22,135 nucleotides of DNA from assembly GCA_946997535.1 (NCBI GenBank), contig CAMPVQ010000007.1, forward strand, positions 1 through 22,135, given 5' to 3'. Each line of letters opens with the position of its first letter. The first letter of the stretch is position 1. The stretch is from an uncultured Candidatus Saccharibacteria bacterium (lineage in GTDB: Bacteria > Patescibacteriota > Saccharimonadia > Saccharimonadales > Saccharimonadaceae). A program made the position numbers and the translations under genes. Shown one piece after another: positions 1 through 8,210 of this stretch. The notes under the pieces are model-generated. The model did no database searches and was not told the DNA's origin. It saw only the letters and a program-made list of their open reading frames with translations.

Positions 1-659
1 GACTGGACTTCCTCGACTTGATTCAGGAGGGCAACACTGGTTTACTGCGCGCAGTGGAGAAATTCGACCCAAGCAAGGGCTTTAAGCTTTCGACTTATGC
101 CACCTGGTGGATTCGCCAGGCGATTACTCGTGCTATTGCCGACCAAGCACGCACGATTCGTATTCCGGTGCACATGGTCGAGACTATCAACAAGTTGATG
201 CGCATCCAGCGCAAGTTGACGCAGGAGTTGAACCGCGAGCCGACGATTGAAGAGCTGGCGAAGGAAATGGACGAGACGCCAGAGAAGATTAAGTACGTCT
301 TTAAGATTAAGCAGGACATTCAGTCGCTAGACGCCACGATTGGCAACAACGACGATGACGATTCTTCGGAGCTAGGCGACATGATGGCTGACGACAAGGC
401 GGCTAATCCAGAGGATACCGCGAGCGACCACCTCTTAAGTGAGCAGGTGATGGACGTGGTGAACGCGCTGTCGGACCGCGAGCAGAAAATTATCAAGCTG
501 CGTTTTGGCTTGGATGGCGACCGACCGCACACCCTAGAAGAGGTGGGTGCCGAGTTTGCCGTGACGCGTGAGCGCATTCGCCAGATTGAGGCCAAGGCGT
601 TGGCGAAGTTGCGCAAAAACAAAGAGACCGAGCGGCTACATGACTATCTTGGGTTGTAA
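1..659 (+). CDS. rpoD: Primary sigma factor RpoD/SigA, C-terminal part (5' end outside window)
   Basis: The housekeeping sigma-70 factor directs RNA polymerase to -10/-35 promoters. The frame is open from base 3 (L-D-F-L-D-L-I-Q-E-G-N) and the window cuts off region 1 and the start of region 2. About 218 codons remain: region 2.2-2.4 (FKLSTYATWWIRQAITRAI), the region 3 helix with HMVETINKL, an acidic linker (NNDDDDSSELGD), and region 4 with the -35-binding helix-turn-helix (TLEEVGAEFAVTRERIRQIE). The HxxxT stretch at the start of region 3 is the part known to contact extended -10 elements, which fits the promoters seen throughout this window. The TAA ends two bases before the polA ATG, so the two genes are probably co-transcribed. 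No odd residues were seen. The family assignment is secure. Confidence 0.96.
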   Translation, partial: LDFLDLIQEGNTGLLRAVEKFDPSKGFKLSTYATWWIRQAITRAIADQARTIRIPVHMVETINKLMRIQRKLTQELNREPTIEELAKEMDETPEKIKYVFKIKQDIQSLDATIGNNDDDDSSELGDMMADDKAANPEDTASDHLLSEQVMDVVNALSDREQKIIKLRFGLDGDRPHTLEEVGAEFAVTRERIRQIEAKALAKLRKNKETERLHDYLGL

Positions 660-661
660 CG

Positions 662-3196
662 ATGAGTAACCTAGTGGCAGCCGGTGACAAAAAAGTTTTA
701 GTGCTAATTGACGGCAAGTCGGTGTTTTACCGTGGCTACTACGCCATGCCAAATTTGACCACCAAGGATGGCACGTCGACTGGCGGCGTGTATGGCTTTG
801 CGGTGATTGCGCTGGAGCTAATTCGGCAGATTGCGCCAGACTATGTGGCGGTGGCGTGGGATAAGCCAAAGACCAACATTCGCCGGCGGCTGCAAATCTA
901 CCCCGAGTACAAGGCGGGGCGGGTGACGCCACCAGCTGACTTTTACCAACAGATTCCGATTTTAAAGTCGCTGCTGGCGGCTTTTGGTTGGCCGTTTTAT
1001 GAGTTGGACGATTACGAAGCGGACGATATTATTGGCACTTTGTCGGGGCAAGCCAACGCGCAGGGCATTTATACCGTGATTATCAGTTCCGATCTTGATA
1101 TGCTACAGCTGGTGGATAACGATACGGCATTGTTCGCCCTAAAGAAGGGACTAGCCAACCTTGAGCAAGTTGACCGCGCGGCGTTCGAACAAAAGTACGG
1201 CATCAAGGTAGAACAGTTCCTTGATCTCAAGAGTCTGAAGGGCGACGCCTCCGATAACATCCCCGGTGTCCCAGGGGTGGGGGAGAAAACGGGCCTAAGA
1301 CTTTTGCAAAAGTACGGCACGCTGGATGGCGTTTATGAAAATGTGGCGCAGGAATCGCCGGCGCTACGTGAGAAATTATTGTCGGGCAAGGCGTCGGCCT
1401 ACATGAGTCAGGCGCTGGCGCGCATCATGTGTGACGCGCCGCTTCAGCTTGACCTAAAGGCGATGGCGATGAGCAACTTAAATCGCGCGCAACTTAGGCA
1501 GCAGCTGCTAGACTTAGAATTTACCTCGCTATTAAACCGTTTGCCAGCGGACTACCAAGAGTCGGCGGCCGAATTGACCGCCGCGGCGGATACACTTCAA
1601 CTGGTGGCACCTGCCGACCTTAAATTAGGCGACCCCGTGGTGGCGCAAGTGGTGGACGGTCAGCTCTATCTCAGTTCTGACGCCAAAACCGCGGCAGCTG
1701 TCACCTTCACGCAGGCAGCGGCGCTCCTTGATGGCAAGTCGGTGGTGACGCACGATGCGAAGTTACTCGCCGAGCAATTTTTGGCGCGCGAGCTAGATGT
1801 CACTTGGCGGGTGGCGTTCGATACCAAGCATGCCGCTTTTCTGCTTAATAGTCTCAATTCGCCCAAAACTTTGGACGAACTCACCAGTCTGCAGTACGGT
1901 TGCGCTACCTCTGTTATGCAGCTGGGGTATTTATGGCAGTTATACCATGAAGAAGCCGAGGCGCTACATCAAGTGCCAAAGCTAGAGCAGCTGGCGCAAC
2001 ATATCGATTTCCCATTGCAAATTGTCCTCGCAAAAATCGAAAAACGTGGTATGTTAATCAACTCGGACCAATTAACCCTAATGTCGCACAATATGCAGCA
2101 ACAGCTGGATGACATCAGAGGTCAGGTATTTCAACAGGTGGGTTGTGAGTTCAATTTGGCGAGCCCGAAGCAACTTAGTGTTATTTTGTTTGACCGGCTT
2201 CATTTGACGCCGACTGGCAAGCGCAACAAGCAGGGCAACTATTCTACGGGGGTAAAGGTGCTGGACCGCTTAGCGAAGACTAACCCAGTGGTGCAGTTGA
2301 TTCAGCAGTACCGTTCGATTAGCAAACTCAAGTCGACTTATGCCGACGCGCTGGCGGCGGCGACCGACTTGACCGGTCGCATTCACACGACCTTCAGTCA
2401 GGACGTGGTGTCGACGGGGCGACTGTCTTCGTCTAATCCGAATTTGCAGAACATCCCGACGCGCACGCCGCAGGGTAAGCAAATCAAGCAGTGCTTTGTG
2501 GCGCCGGCGGGGCGGGTGATTGTGAACGCCGATTATGCGCAGTTCGAACTACGTTTGGCGGCGGCATTGGCTGGCGACCAAAAAATGATTGCCATGTTTA
2601 GCGACCCGAAAAATGACATTCACGCCATGACGGCGGCCGAGGCTTACGGCATCCCGCTTAGTCAAGTCACGCCCGAGCAGCGGCGCCACGCCAAGACCAT
2701 CAACTTCGGCGTGCTGTATGGCATGAGCCCGAAGGGGCTGGCGGATGCGACGGGTATGAGCATGGCGGCGGCCGCGAAATTCATCGCGCGTTACTTTGAG
2801 ATTCGCCAGCCGATTCGCGCTTACCTTGACAAGATTCTGGCGCAAGCCGAGACTGACGGTTACGTGGAAACGTGGTGCGGCCGGCGGCGTCCGACACCTG
2901 ACGTCAAGTCGTCCAACTTCGTGGTGCGCGAAGCTGCCAAGCGCGCGGCTGCCAACATGCCGATTCAAGGCACCGAGGCAGATTTAATGAAGCAGGCCAT
3001 GTTGAAAATCGAGGCGGAAGTAAAAAACGCGGTGCAAATCATGCAGGTGCACGACTCAATTATGCTGGAGTGTGACGAAGCCGCGGCGCCCGCGGTGGCG
3101 GCGCAAGTCAAAGAAATCATGGAGCATATCGCGCCCGACTTGGGAGTGCGTCTGCTAGTCGACGTCAGCTACGGTCCATCGTGGGGTGAGCTGTAG
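662..3196 (+). CDS. polA: DNA polymerase I (family A)
   Basis: Fills gaps and removes RNA primers during replication and repair. At 844 aa it has the full three-part layout. The 5' nuclease domain spans about residues 10-300 (VLVLIDGKSVFYRG, DDYEADDIIG and the helix-hairpin-helix KGDASDNIPGVPGVGEKTG). A degenerate 3'-5' exonuclease-like domain spans about 310-450. The palm/fingers/thumb domain spans about 450-844. Motif A is DYAQFELR (Asp624), motif B is RRHAKTINFGVLYG, and motif C is QVHDSIMLE (Asp798). In the exonuclease region the usual first motif with Asp and Glu is absent and only an FDT resembling the last motif remains, so proofreading is probably lost, as in many bacterial Pol I enzymes. 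Motif C reads VHDS where most Pol I enzymes have VHDE. ATG 662 follows the rpoD stop closely with no strong Shine-Dalgarno, suggesting coupled translation. Confidence 0.97.
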   Translation: MSNLVAAGDKKVLVLIDGKSVFYRGYYAMPNLTTKDGTSTGGVYGFAVIALELIRQIAPDYVAVAWDKPKTNIRRRLQIYPEYKAGRVTPPADFYQQIPILKSLLAAFGWPFYELDDYEADDIIGTLSGQANAQGIYTVIISSDLDMLQLVDNDTALFALKKGLANLEQVDRAAFEQKYGIKVEQFLDLKSLKGDASDNIPGVPGVGEKTGLRLLQKYGTLDGVYENVAQESPALREKLLSGKASAYMSQALARIMCDAPLQLDLKAMAMSNLNRAQLRQQLLDLEFTSLLNRLPADYQESAAELTAAADTLQLVAPADLKLGDPVVAQVVDGQLYLSSDAKTAAAVTFTQAAALLDGKSVVTHDAKLLAEQFLARELDVTWRVAFDTKHAAFLLNSLNSPKTLDELTSLQYGCATSVMQLGYLWQLYHEEAEALHQVPKLEQLAQHIDFPLQIVLAKIEKRGMLINSDQLTLMSHNMQQQLDDIRGQVFQQVGCEFNLASPKQLSVILFDRLHLTPTGKRNKQGNYSTGVKVLDRLAKTNPVVQLIQQYRSISKLKSTYADALAAATDLTGRIHTTFSQDVVSTGRLSSSNPNLQNIPTRTPQGKQIKQCFVAPAGRVIVNADYAQFELRLAAALAGDQKMIAMFSDPKNDIHAMTAAEAYGIPLSQVTPEQRRHAKTINFGVLYGMSPKGLADATGMSMAAAAKFIARYFEIRQPIRAYLDKILAQAETDGYVETWCGRRRPTPDVKSSNFVVREAAKRAAANMPIQGTEADLMKQAMLKIEAEVKNAVQIMQVHDSIMLECDEAAAPAVAAQVKEIMEHIAPDLGVRLLVDVSYGPSWGEL

Positions 3197-3222
3197 ACTT
3201 CACATTTAAGAGTGGAACTTAG

Positions 3223-3243
3223 CCCGCCTCACTCGCCGGCGGG
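3223..3243 (+). terminator. Possible weak terminator hairpin after polA
   Basis: CCCGCC (3223-3228) can pair with GGCGGG (3238-3243) across a nine-base loop, 27 bases after the polA stop. The following bases (gcagcctttgtttg) are only moderately T-rich, so this may be a weak terminator or simply a GC-rich stretch. Confidence 0.35.
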
Positions 3244-3281
3244 GCAGCCTTTGTTTGCCGCTTTGTTGGGACTTATAGAAT

Positions 3282-3310
3282 TTGGTGCTTTACGCCGCTT
3301 ATGGTATAAT
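3282..3310 (+). promoter_or_regulatory. Promoter of surface protein copy 1 (extended -10)
   Basis: TTGGTG (3282-3287), a 17-base spacer and TATAAT (3305-3310) preceded by TGG, making an extended -10. It lies 40 bases before ATG 3351. The Shine-Dalgarno AGGAGG is at 3334-3339, eleven bases before that ATG. Confidence 0.75.
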
Positions 3311-3350
3311 AGTATTATTAATCAGTGGGCAATAGGAGGCAAATAAAGAG

Positions 3351-5535
3351 ATGAATTGGCTATGCCAAAATTACAACAAACAGAAGCGGGGGGGGGGTAA
3401 TTATTAGTCTCACTCGTGGGGCGGTGTTTGGTTTACTGTTCGCCGTGGCGCCGTTTGTTTTCGCAGTACCTACTTATGCGGCGGACGATAGCACGGTCAG
3501 TGTGACCGTCGACCAGAACGCCGCACTCCAACCCGCTGGCAATCTCTATAAAGCCACCGCGAATGTGACAGTAAAAACGAGTAAGTCGTTTGGCTTCAAT
3601 CTCACCATGCAAGCCGACACGGCAGACTTAATCCATACGACCGACTCGACGCATAAAATTTCTGCCATGCCGAGCGCTACCAGCCCGGCGGATTTGGGCG
3701 CCAACCAATGGGGCTACGCTCTCGTGCCACAAGCTACGCAGTTTCGCAAAGTTCCGGCAGTGGGCGAATCCGCGGCCGTGGTGGCCGACGTCACGAAGGC
3801 CAAGCCGGCGGGTTGCACTAATTCTGCCGATTGCACGAAGTCGGTCACCTTCGCCGCCAACATCGACCCAGCCAAACTTGCCAGCGGCAAGTACTCTTCT
3901 ACTATCACTTACACCGCGACTGCCAAGACCCCGCCGCACGCGCAGGTGGTTGACCCGACCATTTGCCGCTCGGGCGACCTAAAGAGCGATTGTCAAGTCG
4001 ACCTTGATGCCAATATGATTCCGGTGAAGTATACGGGCGACGTCAACCACGCAGAGTGGACGAGTTTGGCGAACCGCGAGGACACCGCGCATCAGGGCGA
4101 GTGGTACAACTATAACCAGAAGCAGTGGGCGAACGCTGTGACGGTGAAGCCGGAGGCGCTCAGTAAATACCGAGGGCAAAACAAGGTGGTTGACCAAGCC
4201 GACATTTTGGGGCACTGGGTGTACATCCCGCGTTACGCCTACGAAGTGATGCGGCGCGATGGCACCGATAAGCCGGTTCTCGCGCAGAACTTTTTGATTC
4301 AATTTGAGAAGACGACCACGCCAAAGCGTGTGCCGGCGGCTTGCCCAGAGCAGGGTAAAGATTATCGCACGGAGTGCTACCTTGACCGCGACTACATTAA
4401 GGGGCAGCCGAGTGCACAGGGCACTTGGGCGACCCACCCAGCCTTCACCTTCGGTACCAAGGAACTGAACGGTATTTGGTTTGCTAAGTTTGAAACAACG
4501 GGTTCTGTCCAGCAGCCGACGGTGCTGCCAAATGAAAAGCATATTAATCATTATATTAAAGGTATTAAAGGCCAGGTTACGATAAGGGCTTTTTATGAGA
4601 TTGCAAAATCACTGGGCGTGAATGACTCGGCTAACACGGCGGGTATGGCATTAGCAGGCGTTACGTCAAACAACAATAATTTATCGCGCTACAGTTCGCA
4701 CTTAGTAAATAACACCGACTGGGGTGCTGCGACTTATCTCAGTGCCAGTAATTATGGTGCGGGGTATAGTGGCGTGCAGATTAATGGTGATATTGTAAAG
4801 ATAAGGCAAGATAATGAGACTACGTATTATGGTAGCATCACCGGTTGTGGCCCAGCGGCTGATGGTAGTAAGAAAAGATATGATGGCAGTAGGGCGAAAG
4901 TTGATGGTAAGATAAAGGTTGTCTCTGTGGCGTTAGGTACACAATCGGCTTGTAGCATTAATAATACCCAGTATGCTTATAACGGCACCCTCGGCCAGCT
5001 CGCCAGCACTACCAACAATCCAACCGGTATTTATGATATGTCGGGTGGTGGTAACGAGTGTGTTGCCGCGGCATATAATGAAAACATCCAACAGATGACA
5101 GAGCAGGACTACGTGGTAGCTATGAAGGGCAATATAGGTGGACCTACTACAGTTGTCAATACAAAGCCACCATATACCAATCTCTATAATTTTATGGGAT
5201 TCATGCATTGTACCTGGGTGAGTTGTGGTGGTCAGGCGCTACATGAAACACATATTGACGGTAAGGTAATTGAAGTTAACCAAGACGCTCGCCATCATAC
5301 TGCGGATGATGGATCGCAATGGTTAAAGCAAGATGGTGAATTTGTTCGAATTGCATATATGGGTGACAACAAAGCTTTTTTGCCGAATACTGATCCTTGG
5401 TTCAGCCGTGGCGGCGGCACTAGCAGCTCTATTGTTTTGGGTGCTGGACTATTCTATGCCAGTTTAACTGGCAGTTCTAATGTTATTAACAGCAGAGCGT
5501 TCCACGTTGCTCTCGTCCCCGTCTCGCAAGACTAA
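3351..5535 (+). CDS. Phase-variable secreted surface protein, copy 1; out of frame at G10 in this sequence
   Basis: ATG 3351 follows AGGAGG. With the G10 tract at 3388-3397 the frame stops at TAG 3405-3407. Removing one G joins it to the long downstream frame and gives 727 aa. Residues 1-43 are then a signal peptide (basic start, Gly pair, hydrophobic core, site TYA|ADD). An N-terminal beta-rich domain follows (VSVTVDQNAAL to TITYTATAK). A central domain has IPVKY, W-Y-N-Y-N-Q-K-Q-W-A-N-A-V-T-V and VYIPRYAYEVMRRDG. The C-terminal part has HPAFTFG, ELNGIWFAKFETTG, WGAATYLSASNYG, TGIYDMSGG and PWFSRGG, resembling the FGE/C-type-lectin-like fold. The Cys motif CTWVSCGGQAL suggests an extracytoplasmic disulfide. 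A second ATG at 3362 (MPKLQQTEAGG) matches the start of copy 3 and would be in frame with 8 or 11 G. The C-terminal third is more AT-rich than the rest, suggesting a mosaic. The ligand and host role are unknown. Confidence 0.85.
3388..3397 (+). repeat. Poly-G tract (G10) in signal-peptide region of copy 1
   Basis: Ten consecutive G, preceded by C and followed by TAATT. The tract encodes glycines between the basic start and the hydrophobic core of the signal peptide. Nine (or twelve) G would put ATG 3351 in frame with the downstream gene, eight or eleven would do so for ATG 3362, and ten suits neither. Confidence 0.95.
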
Positions 5536-5609
5536 TTTCCGTGCGGTGGCAGAGCCGCCCCATCCCTAGCCGGGGCAAGAGGTGAGGCGAGGCTTTAAGA
5601 GCCCTCGCC
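5509..5609 (+). repeat. 3' end repeat shared with copy 3, with terminator-like hairpins
   Basis: From the last codons of copy 1 to about 70 bases past its stop the DNA is nearly the same as 17395-17488 after copy 3. It includes a GGTGGC/GCCGCC hairpin (5545-5559) and a stronger stem GGCGAGGCT (5586-5594) with AGCCCTCGCC (5600-5609), loop TTAAG. No T-run follows, so termination activity is uncertain. The conservation beyond the stop codon points to duplication or gene conversion that included the 3' flank. Confidence 0.75.
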
Positions 5610-5707
5610 CTCCCTTGGACCGGCCGCGGCTGAGCTAGTTTAGTGCTGTGCCACTGACTGCGTGCCCACTTGCCGGCTCGCTAGCTCACACCTCAGCCAC
5701 CCAACAC

Positions 5708-5736
5708 TTGACGTCATCACGTCAAAATGGTATAAT
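5708..5736 (+). promoter_or_regulatory. Strong promoter, leaderless type
   Basis: TTGACG (5708-5713), a 17-base spacer and TATAAT (5731-5736) with an upstream TGG. ATG 5743 begins six bases after the -10 box, so transcription is expected to start at or within a base or two of the start codon. Confidence 0.85.
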
Positions 5737-5742
5737 AACAAT

Positions 5743-6378
5743 ATGAAGCGTGGAAAATTTGGTTTAGTTTTATTAATCATCATTGTATTTATGGTGATGG
5801 TGGGCGGCATTATTTGGGTCGGTTCAAGTTTGACCAAAAACACCGCTAACCACCCAGCTGCCAATGTGCAAGAAAAGCAGGTCAAGGTGCTCGACCAGCC
5901 GAAGGCGGACACCACTCTCACCCTTACGGCGCGCGGCCCCATCACCGCGCAGGAGGAGCGTTACTTTGTCAGCATGACCATCACTCAGACCAGCCGCAAG
6001 CTGTATGTCTACCAAGGTTATGCCAACAAGGTGGTTGGCAAGATTGAGTTGGATAACCAGCCACAAGCCTTCGCCGACCTTTTGCTTGCGCTGAAGAACA
6101 ACGGCTTTGCTGACACGGTCAAAACCAACGTGGATAAGAACGCCGCCATTTGCGCCAACGGCCAGCTGATTGAGTTCAATCTAAAGGACGGCCAAAAAGA
6201 CGTCGTTAAGTCATGGGTTACGTCGTGCGGCGTCGGCACTTTCGCCGGCAACAGCCAGCCCGTCATTGACTTGATTCAGCGCCAGTTCCCGGGCGGCAAA
6301 AAATTAATTAGCCAGACGGCGCAAAATATCGTCGACCCGAACGCGGCGCCGCAGAACGGATTAAACTTTAAATTCTAA
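5743..6378 (+). CDS. Membrane-anchored extracytoplasmic protein of unknown function
   Basis: I do not recognise a named family. The product is 211 aa from ATG 5743. The frame is open further upstream (to about 5662), but the promoter at 5708-5736 fixes the start. Residues 1-5 are basic (MKRGK). Residues 7-28 form one hydrophobic segment, consistent with an uncleaved N-terminal anchor, leaving about 180 residues outside. The outer part begins with a Thr/Ala-rich linker and continues as a mixed alpha/beta domain containing YFVSMTITQTSRKLYVYQGY and QAFADLLLALKNNGF, with two cysteines (in AAICANGQ and VTSCGVG) that may pair. No Shine-Dalgarno is present, in keeping with a leaderless message. It is followed after eight bases by the ribbon-helix-helix gene and then mutM, so these three may form one transcript. 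I make no functional claim. Confidence 0.8.
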   Translation: MKRGKFGLVLLIIIVFMVMVGGIIWVGSSLTKNTANHPAANVQEKQVKVLDQPKADTTLTLTARGPITAQEERYFVSMTITQTSRKLYVYQGYANKVVGKIELDNQPQAFADLLLALKNNGFADTVKTNVDKNAAICANGQLIEFNLKDGQKDVVKSWVTSCGVGTFAGNSQPVIDLIQRQFPGGKKLISQTAQNIVDPNAAPQNGLNFKF

Positions 6379-6386
6379 GAGGCAAC

Positions 6387-6617
6387 ATGAAGCGAAACAC
6401 TGTAGCAACCACCAAGACCACCATTTATTTGTCGGACGAACTGCGCGCGGCGGTGAAGAAGCACATCATCGACACGGGCGAGACGTTGTCGCATTTTGCC
6501 GAAGTCGCGTTGCGGTCGCAGCTAGAAATTGACGAGTCGCGCGCGGGGCAGAAGCGCATCGCCGAACTCAAGCAGTCCGACGAGCTGGACAATATCATCA
6601 AGGACTTAAGTAAGTAA
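6387..6617 (+). CDS. Small ribbon-helix-helix (CopG-like) protein
   Basis: 76 aa. Residues 10-50 fit the ribbon-helix-helix DNA-binding fold: a short strand TTIYLSDEL followed by two helices (RAAVKKHIIDTGETLSHFAEVALRSQ, split here only for description: RAAVKKHI and LSHFAEVALR). The charged tail (AELKQSDELDNIIKDLSK) resembles the partner-binding tail of RHH antitoxins, but no toxin gene is adjacent, so it could equally be an orphan regulator. The Shine-Dalgarno AAGAGG at 6377-6382 is close to ATG 6387. The stop codon overlaps the mutM start in TAATG, implying translational coupling to a DNA-repair gene. The DNA target is unknown. Confidence 0.75.
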   Translation: MKRNTVATTKTTIYLSDELRAAVKKHIIDTGETLSHFAEVALRSQLEIDESRAGQKRIAELKQSDELDNIIKDLSK

Positions 6618-7501
6618 TGCCCGAGTTGCCGGAAGTTGAAACCGTGGTGCGCGGACTTGAGCGACTCACGGCGGGACAACAAGTGCAGCGCGTCACGGTG
6701 TTTAGTCCGCGGTCGTGGCGGGTGACGCCCACTGAGCAGGCGGCGCTATTGGGCGCAACTATCGTAACGGTGCGCCGGCGGGGTAAGCTTATCATTATTG
6801 AACTAAATAATGGTTGGTCGCTATTGTGCCATTTGCGTATGACGGGGCAGCTGGTGTGGCGTCCGCAGCAAGGCGAAGCGTGGGGTGCCGGACACCCAAA
6901 TGAATCACTAGTGGGCACGCTACCAGATAACACCACGCGTGTGGCGTTGACTCTCACGGCGGGTACGCTGTATTTTAACGACCAGCGCAAGTTCGGCTTC
7001 ATGCTGATGTGGCGCACGGCTGAATTGAACAACTTTCCATTTATCCAGCAACTCGGCCCTGAGCCTTTAGTGGGTAATCCGACCAAAGAATTTATTCGCC
7101 GCATCCGCCGCCACGCCAAGACCTCTGTCAAGGCGGCGCTGCTCAATCAGACAGTGTTGGCGGGAGTGGGTAATATTTATGCCGACGAGAGTTTGTATCG
7201 CGCGCGTCTCCACCCCGCCACAAAGGTTGAGGCGCTTAGTGACGACCAGCTTGCGGCGCTGCTTGCCGCCGTCCAAGCGGTGATGCGCCAGTCGATTGCG
7301 GCCGGCGGGTCGAGCTTACGTAATTATGTGCACGCCGATGGTACGCGGGGTGACTACCTTGATTTGTTCGCGGCGGTGTTCAACCGTACGGGGCAGCCTT
7401 GTCGTCGTTGCGGTACTGAAATTATAAAAATCAAGGTTGCTGGCCGTGGCACTCACATTTGTCCACAGTGCCAGCCGGCGCCACGCAAAATTGGACAATA
7501 A
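6617..7501 (+). CDS. mutM: Formamidopyrimidine-DNA glycosylase (Fpg/MutM)
   Basis: Base-excision repair enzyme that removes 8-oxoguanine and formamidopyrimidines and then cleaves the DNA by beta,delta-elimination. At 294 aa it is of normal length. The N-terminus MPELPEVETVVRGL holds the catalytic Pro and Glu right after Met. RRRGKLIII supplies the conserved lysine. The helix-two-turn-helix region includes LAGVGNIYADESLYRARLHP, and GGSSLRNYV follows. The C-terminal zinc finger is CRRC and CPQC spaced as in the family. The start overlaps the RHH stop in TAATG, so it depends on coupled translation. A symmetrical terminator follows 10 bases after the stop. In organisms with long G tracts that change length, repair genes like this influence mutation rate, but no direct link is shown here. 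Confidence 0.97.
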   Translation: MPELPEVETVVRGLERLTAGQQVQRVTVFSPRSWRVTPTEQAALLGATIVTVRRRGKLIIIELNNGWSLLCHLRMTGQLVWRPQQGEAWGAGHPNESLVGTLPDNTTRVALTLTAGTLYFNDQRKFGFMLMWRTAELNNFPFIQQLGPEPLVGNPTKEFIRRIRRHAKTSVKAALLNQTVLAGVGNIYADESLYRARLHPATKVEALSDDQLAALLAAVQAVMRQSIAAGGSSLRNYVHADGTRGDYLDLFAAVFNRTGQPCRRCGTEIIKIKVAGRGTHICPQCQPAPRKIGQ

Positions 7502-7511
7502 ATTAATCATT

Positions 7512-7540
7512 AAAAGCCCCCGCAGTGCGGGGGCTTAATT
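7512..7540. terminator. Bidirectional intrinsic terminator between convergent genes
   Basis: GCCCCCGC (7516-7523), loop AGT, GCGGGGGC (7527-7534), flanked by TAAAA and TTAATT. It separates mutM (plus strand) from the convergent gene at 7546-8016 (minus strand), and can serve both. Confidence 0.92.
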
Positions 7541-7545
7541 GTACA

Positions 7546-8016
7546 TTAGAGGGGGAGATAGAAAACGTCCGCATTGCGGAAGATTGCCAAGTCGGCGGCG
7601 GTGCAAGGAATGTATTCAAATTCATAGCTCAGCTTGCCGCCTTCGTAATCTTTGCTGTCGGGGTGAGAGTTCAACTCGATAGCTTGGACGATGGCGTCGC
7701 GGCAACCGTTGACAGTAACGTCAGCTGCGCCGCTAATCACACAGATGTTCTTGAGGTAAAAATCACTACTAAGTCGGCCATCGCGGCGCAAGAAGAGGCG
7801 GCCATTGTCTTGACCATCTTGCACCACGGCTTGGTCTGTGGCGTAGCGGTCGTAAATTACCAGCATCGTCTGCTGCGCGCGGTAGTCCTTGATGGTTTGG
7901 TCGACATAAATGGCGACGTAGTAGCGCGCGTGGAGGTCAACAACCTTGCTACGGGTAATTTCTTCCACCTCGTGCTTAAACGCTTGGTTCATCTCGTCAT
8001 AACTTATGAGTGACAT
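7546..8016 (-). CDS. Cytoplasmic protein of unknown function
   Basis: 156 aa, no signal peptide or membrane segment, no family recognised. It starts MSLISYDEMNQAFKHEVEE and has a soluble alpha/beta composition with HARYYVAIYVDQTIKDYRAQ, GRLFLRRDGRL and a C-terminal YIPCTAADLAIFRNADVF. The start is supported by GGAG a few bases before the ATG on the minus strand. The strong promoter at 8091-8119 and a structured leader also support this strand, as does the terminator just after its stop. The opposite-strand frame of nearly the same length (7525-8013) has none of these and is taken as a shadow. The long structured leader suggests that expression is controlled after transcription starts. Confidence 0.8.
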   Translation of the reverse strand: MSLISYDEMNQAFKHEVEEITRSKVVDLHARYYVAIYVDQTIKDYRAQQTMLVIYDRYATDQAVVQDGQDNGRLFLRRDGRLSSDFYLKNICVISGAADVTVNGCRDAIVQAIELNSHPDSKDYEGGKLSYEFEYIPCTAADLAIFRNADVFYLPL

Positions 8017-8037
8017 AGTGCTCCAATCTCGAAACTA

Positions 8038-8084
8038 ATGGGTCAAAGTACATCCGTTCGGATAACCGAGGTGACCCGCAGGAT
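8038..8084 (-). promoter_or_regulatory. Structured 5' leader with competing hairpins
   Basis: On the minus strand a GGGTCA/TGACCC pair (plus-strand 8072-8077 and 8040-8045) closes a loop. Inside it are two mutually exclusive hairpins: TCGG-TTAT-CCGA and ATCCG-AA-CGGAT, which share the bases CCG. The leader is about 65-70 nt long and ends at the GGAG of the downstream gene. It matches no riboswitch class that I recognise. Confidence 0.5.
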
Positions 8085-8090
8085 GCCATT

Positions 8091-8119
8091 ATTATGCCAA
8101 TTTATGCGTGAATTGTCAA
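8091..8119 (-). promoter_or_regulatory. Promoter of the 7546-8016 gene
   Basis: On the minus strand TTGACA (8114-8119), a 17-base spacer and CATAAT (8091-8096) preceded by TGG, an extended -10. This is a near-consensus promoter. Confidence 0.85.
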
Positions 8120-8180
8120 GAGGTTGGCGCCGAATTTGCTGTGGCGGGCAGGGTGATTAGGTGGCGGCTCATTTAAGTAT

Positions 8181-8204
8181 AAAAAAGGGGGCGTTGTGCC
8201 CCCC
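8181..8204 (-). terminator. Intrinsic terminator of the 8211-8510 gene
   Basis: Minus strand: GGGGGC, a five-base loop, GCCCCC and then six T (plus-strand AAAAAA at 8181-8186). It lies seven bases after the stop codon. Confidence 0.92.
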
Positions 8205-8210
8205 TAGCGA

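Noticed and set aside
7525..8013. 162-codon plus-strand frame opposite the 156-aa minus-strand gene
   Set aside because: No promoter or ribosome site, and it begins within the terminator. The minus-strand gene has promoter, leader, ribosome site and terminator.
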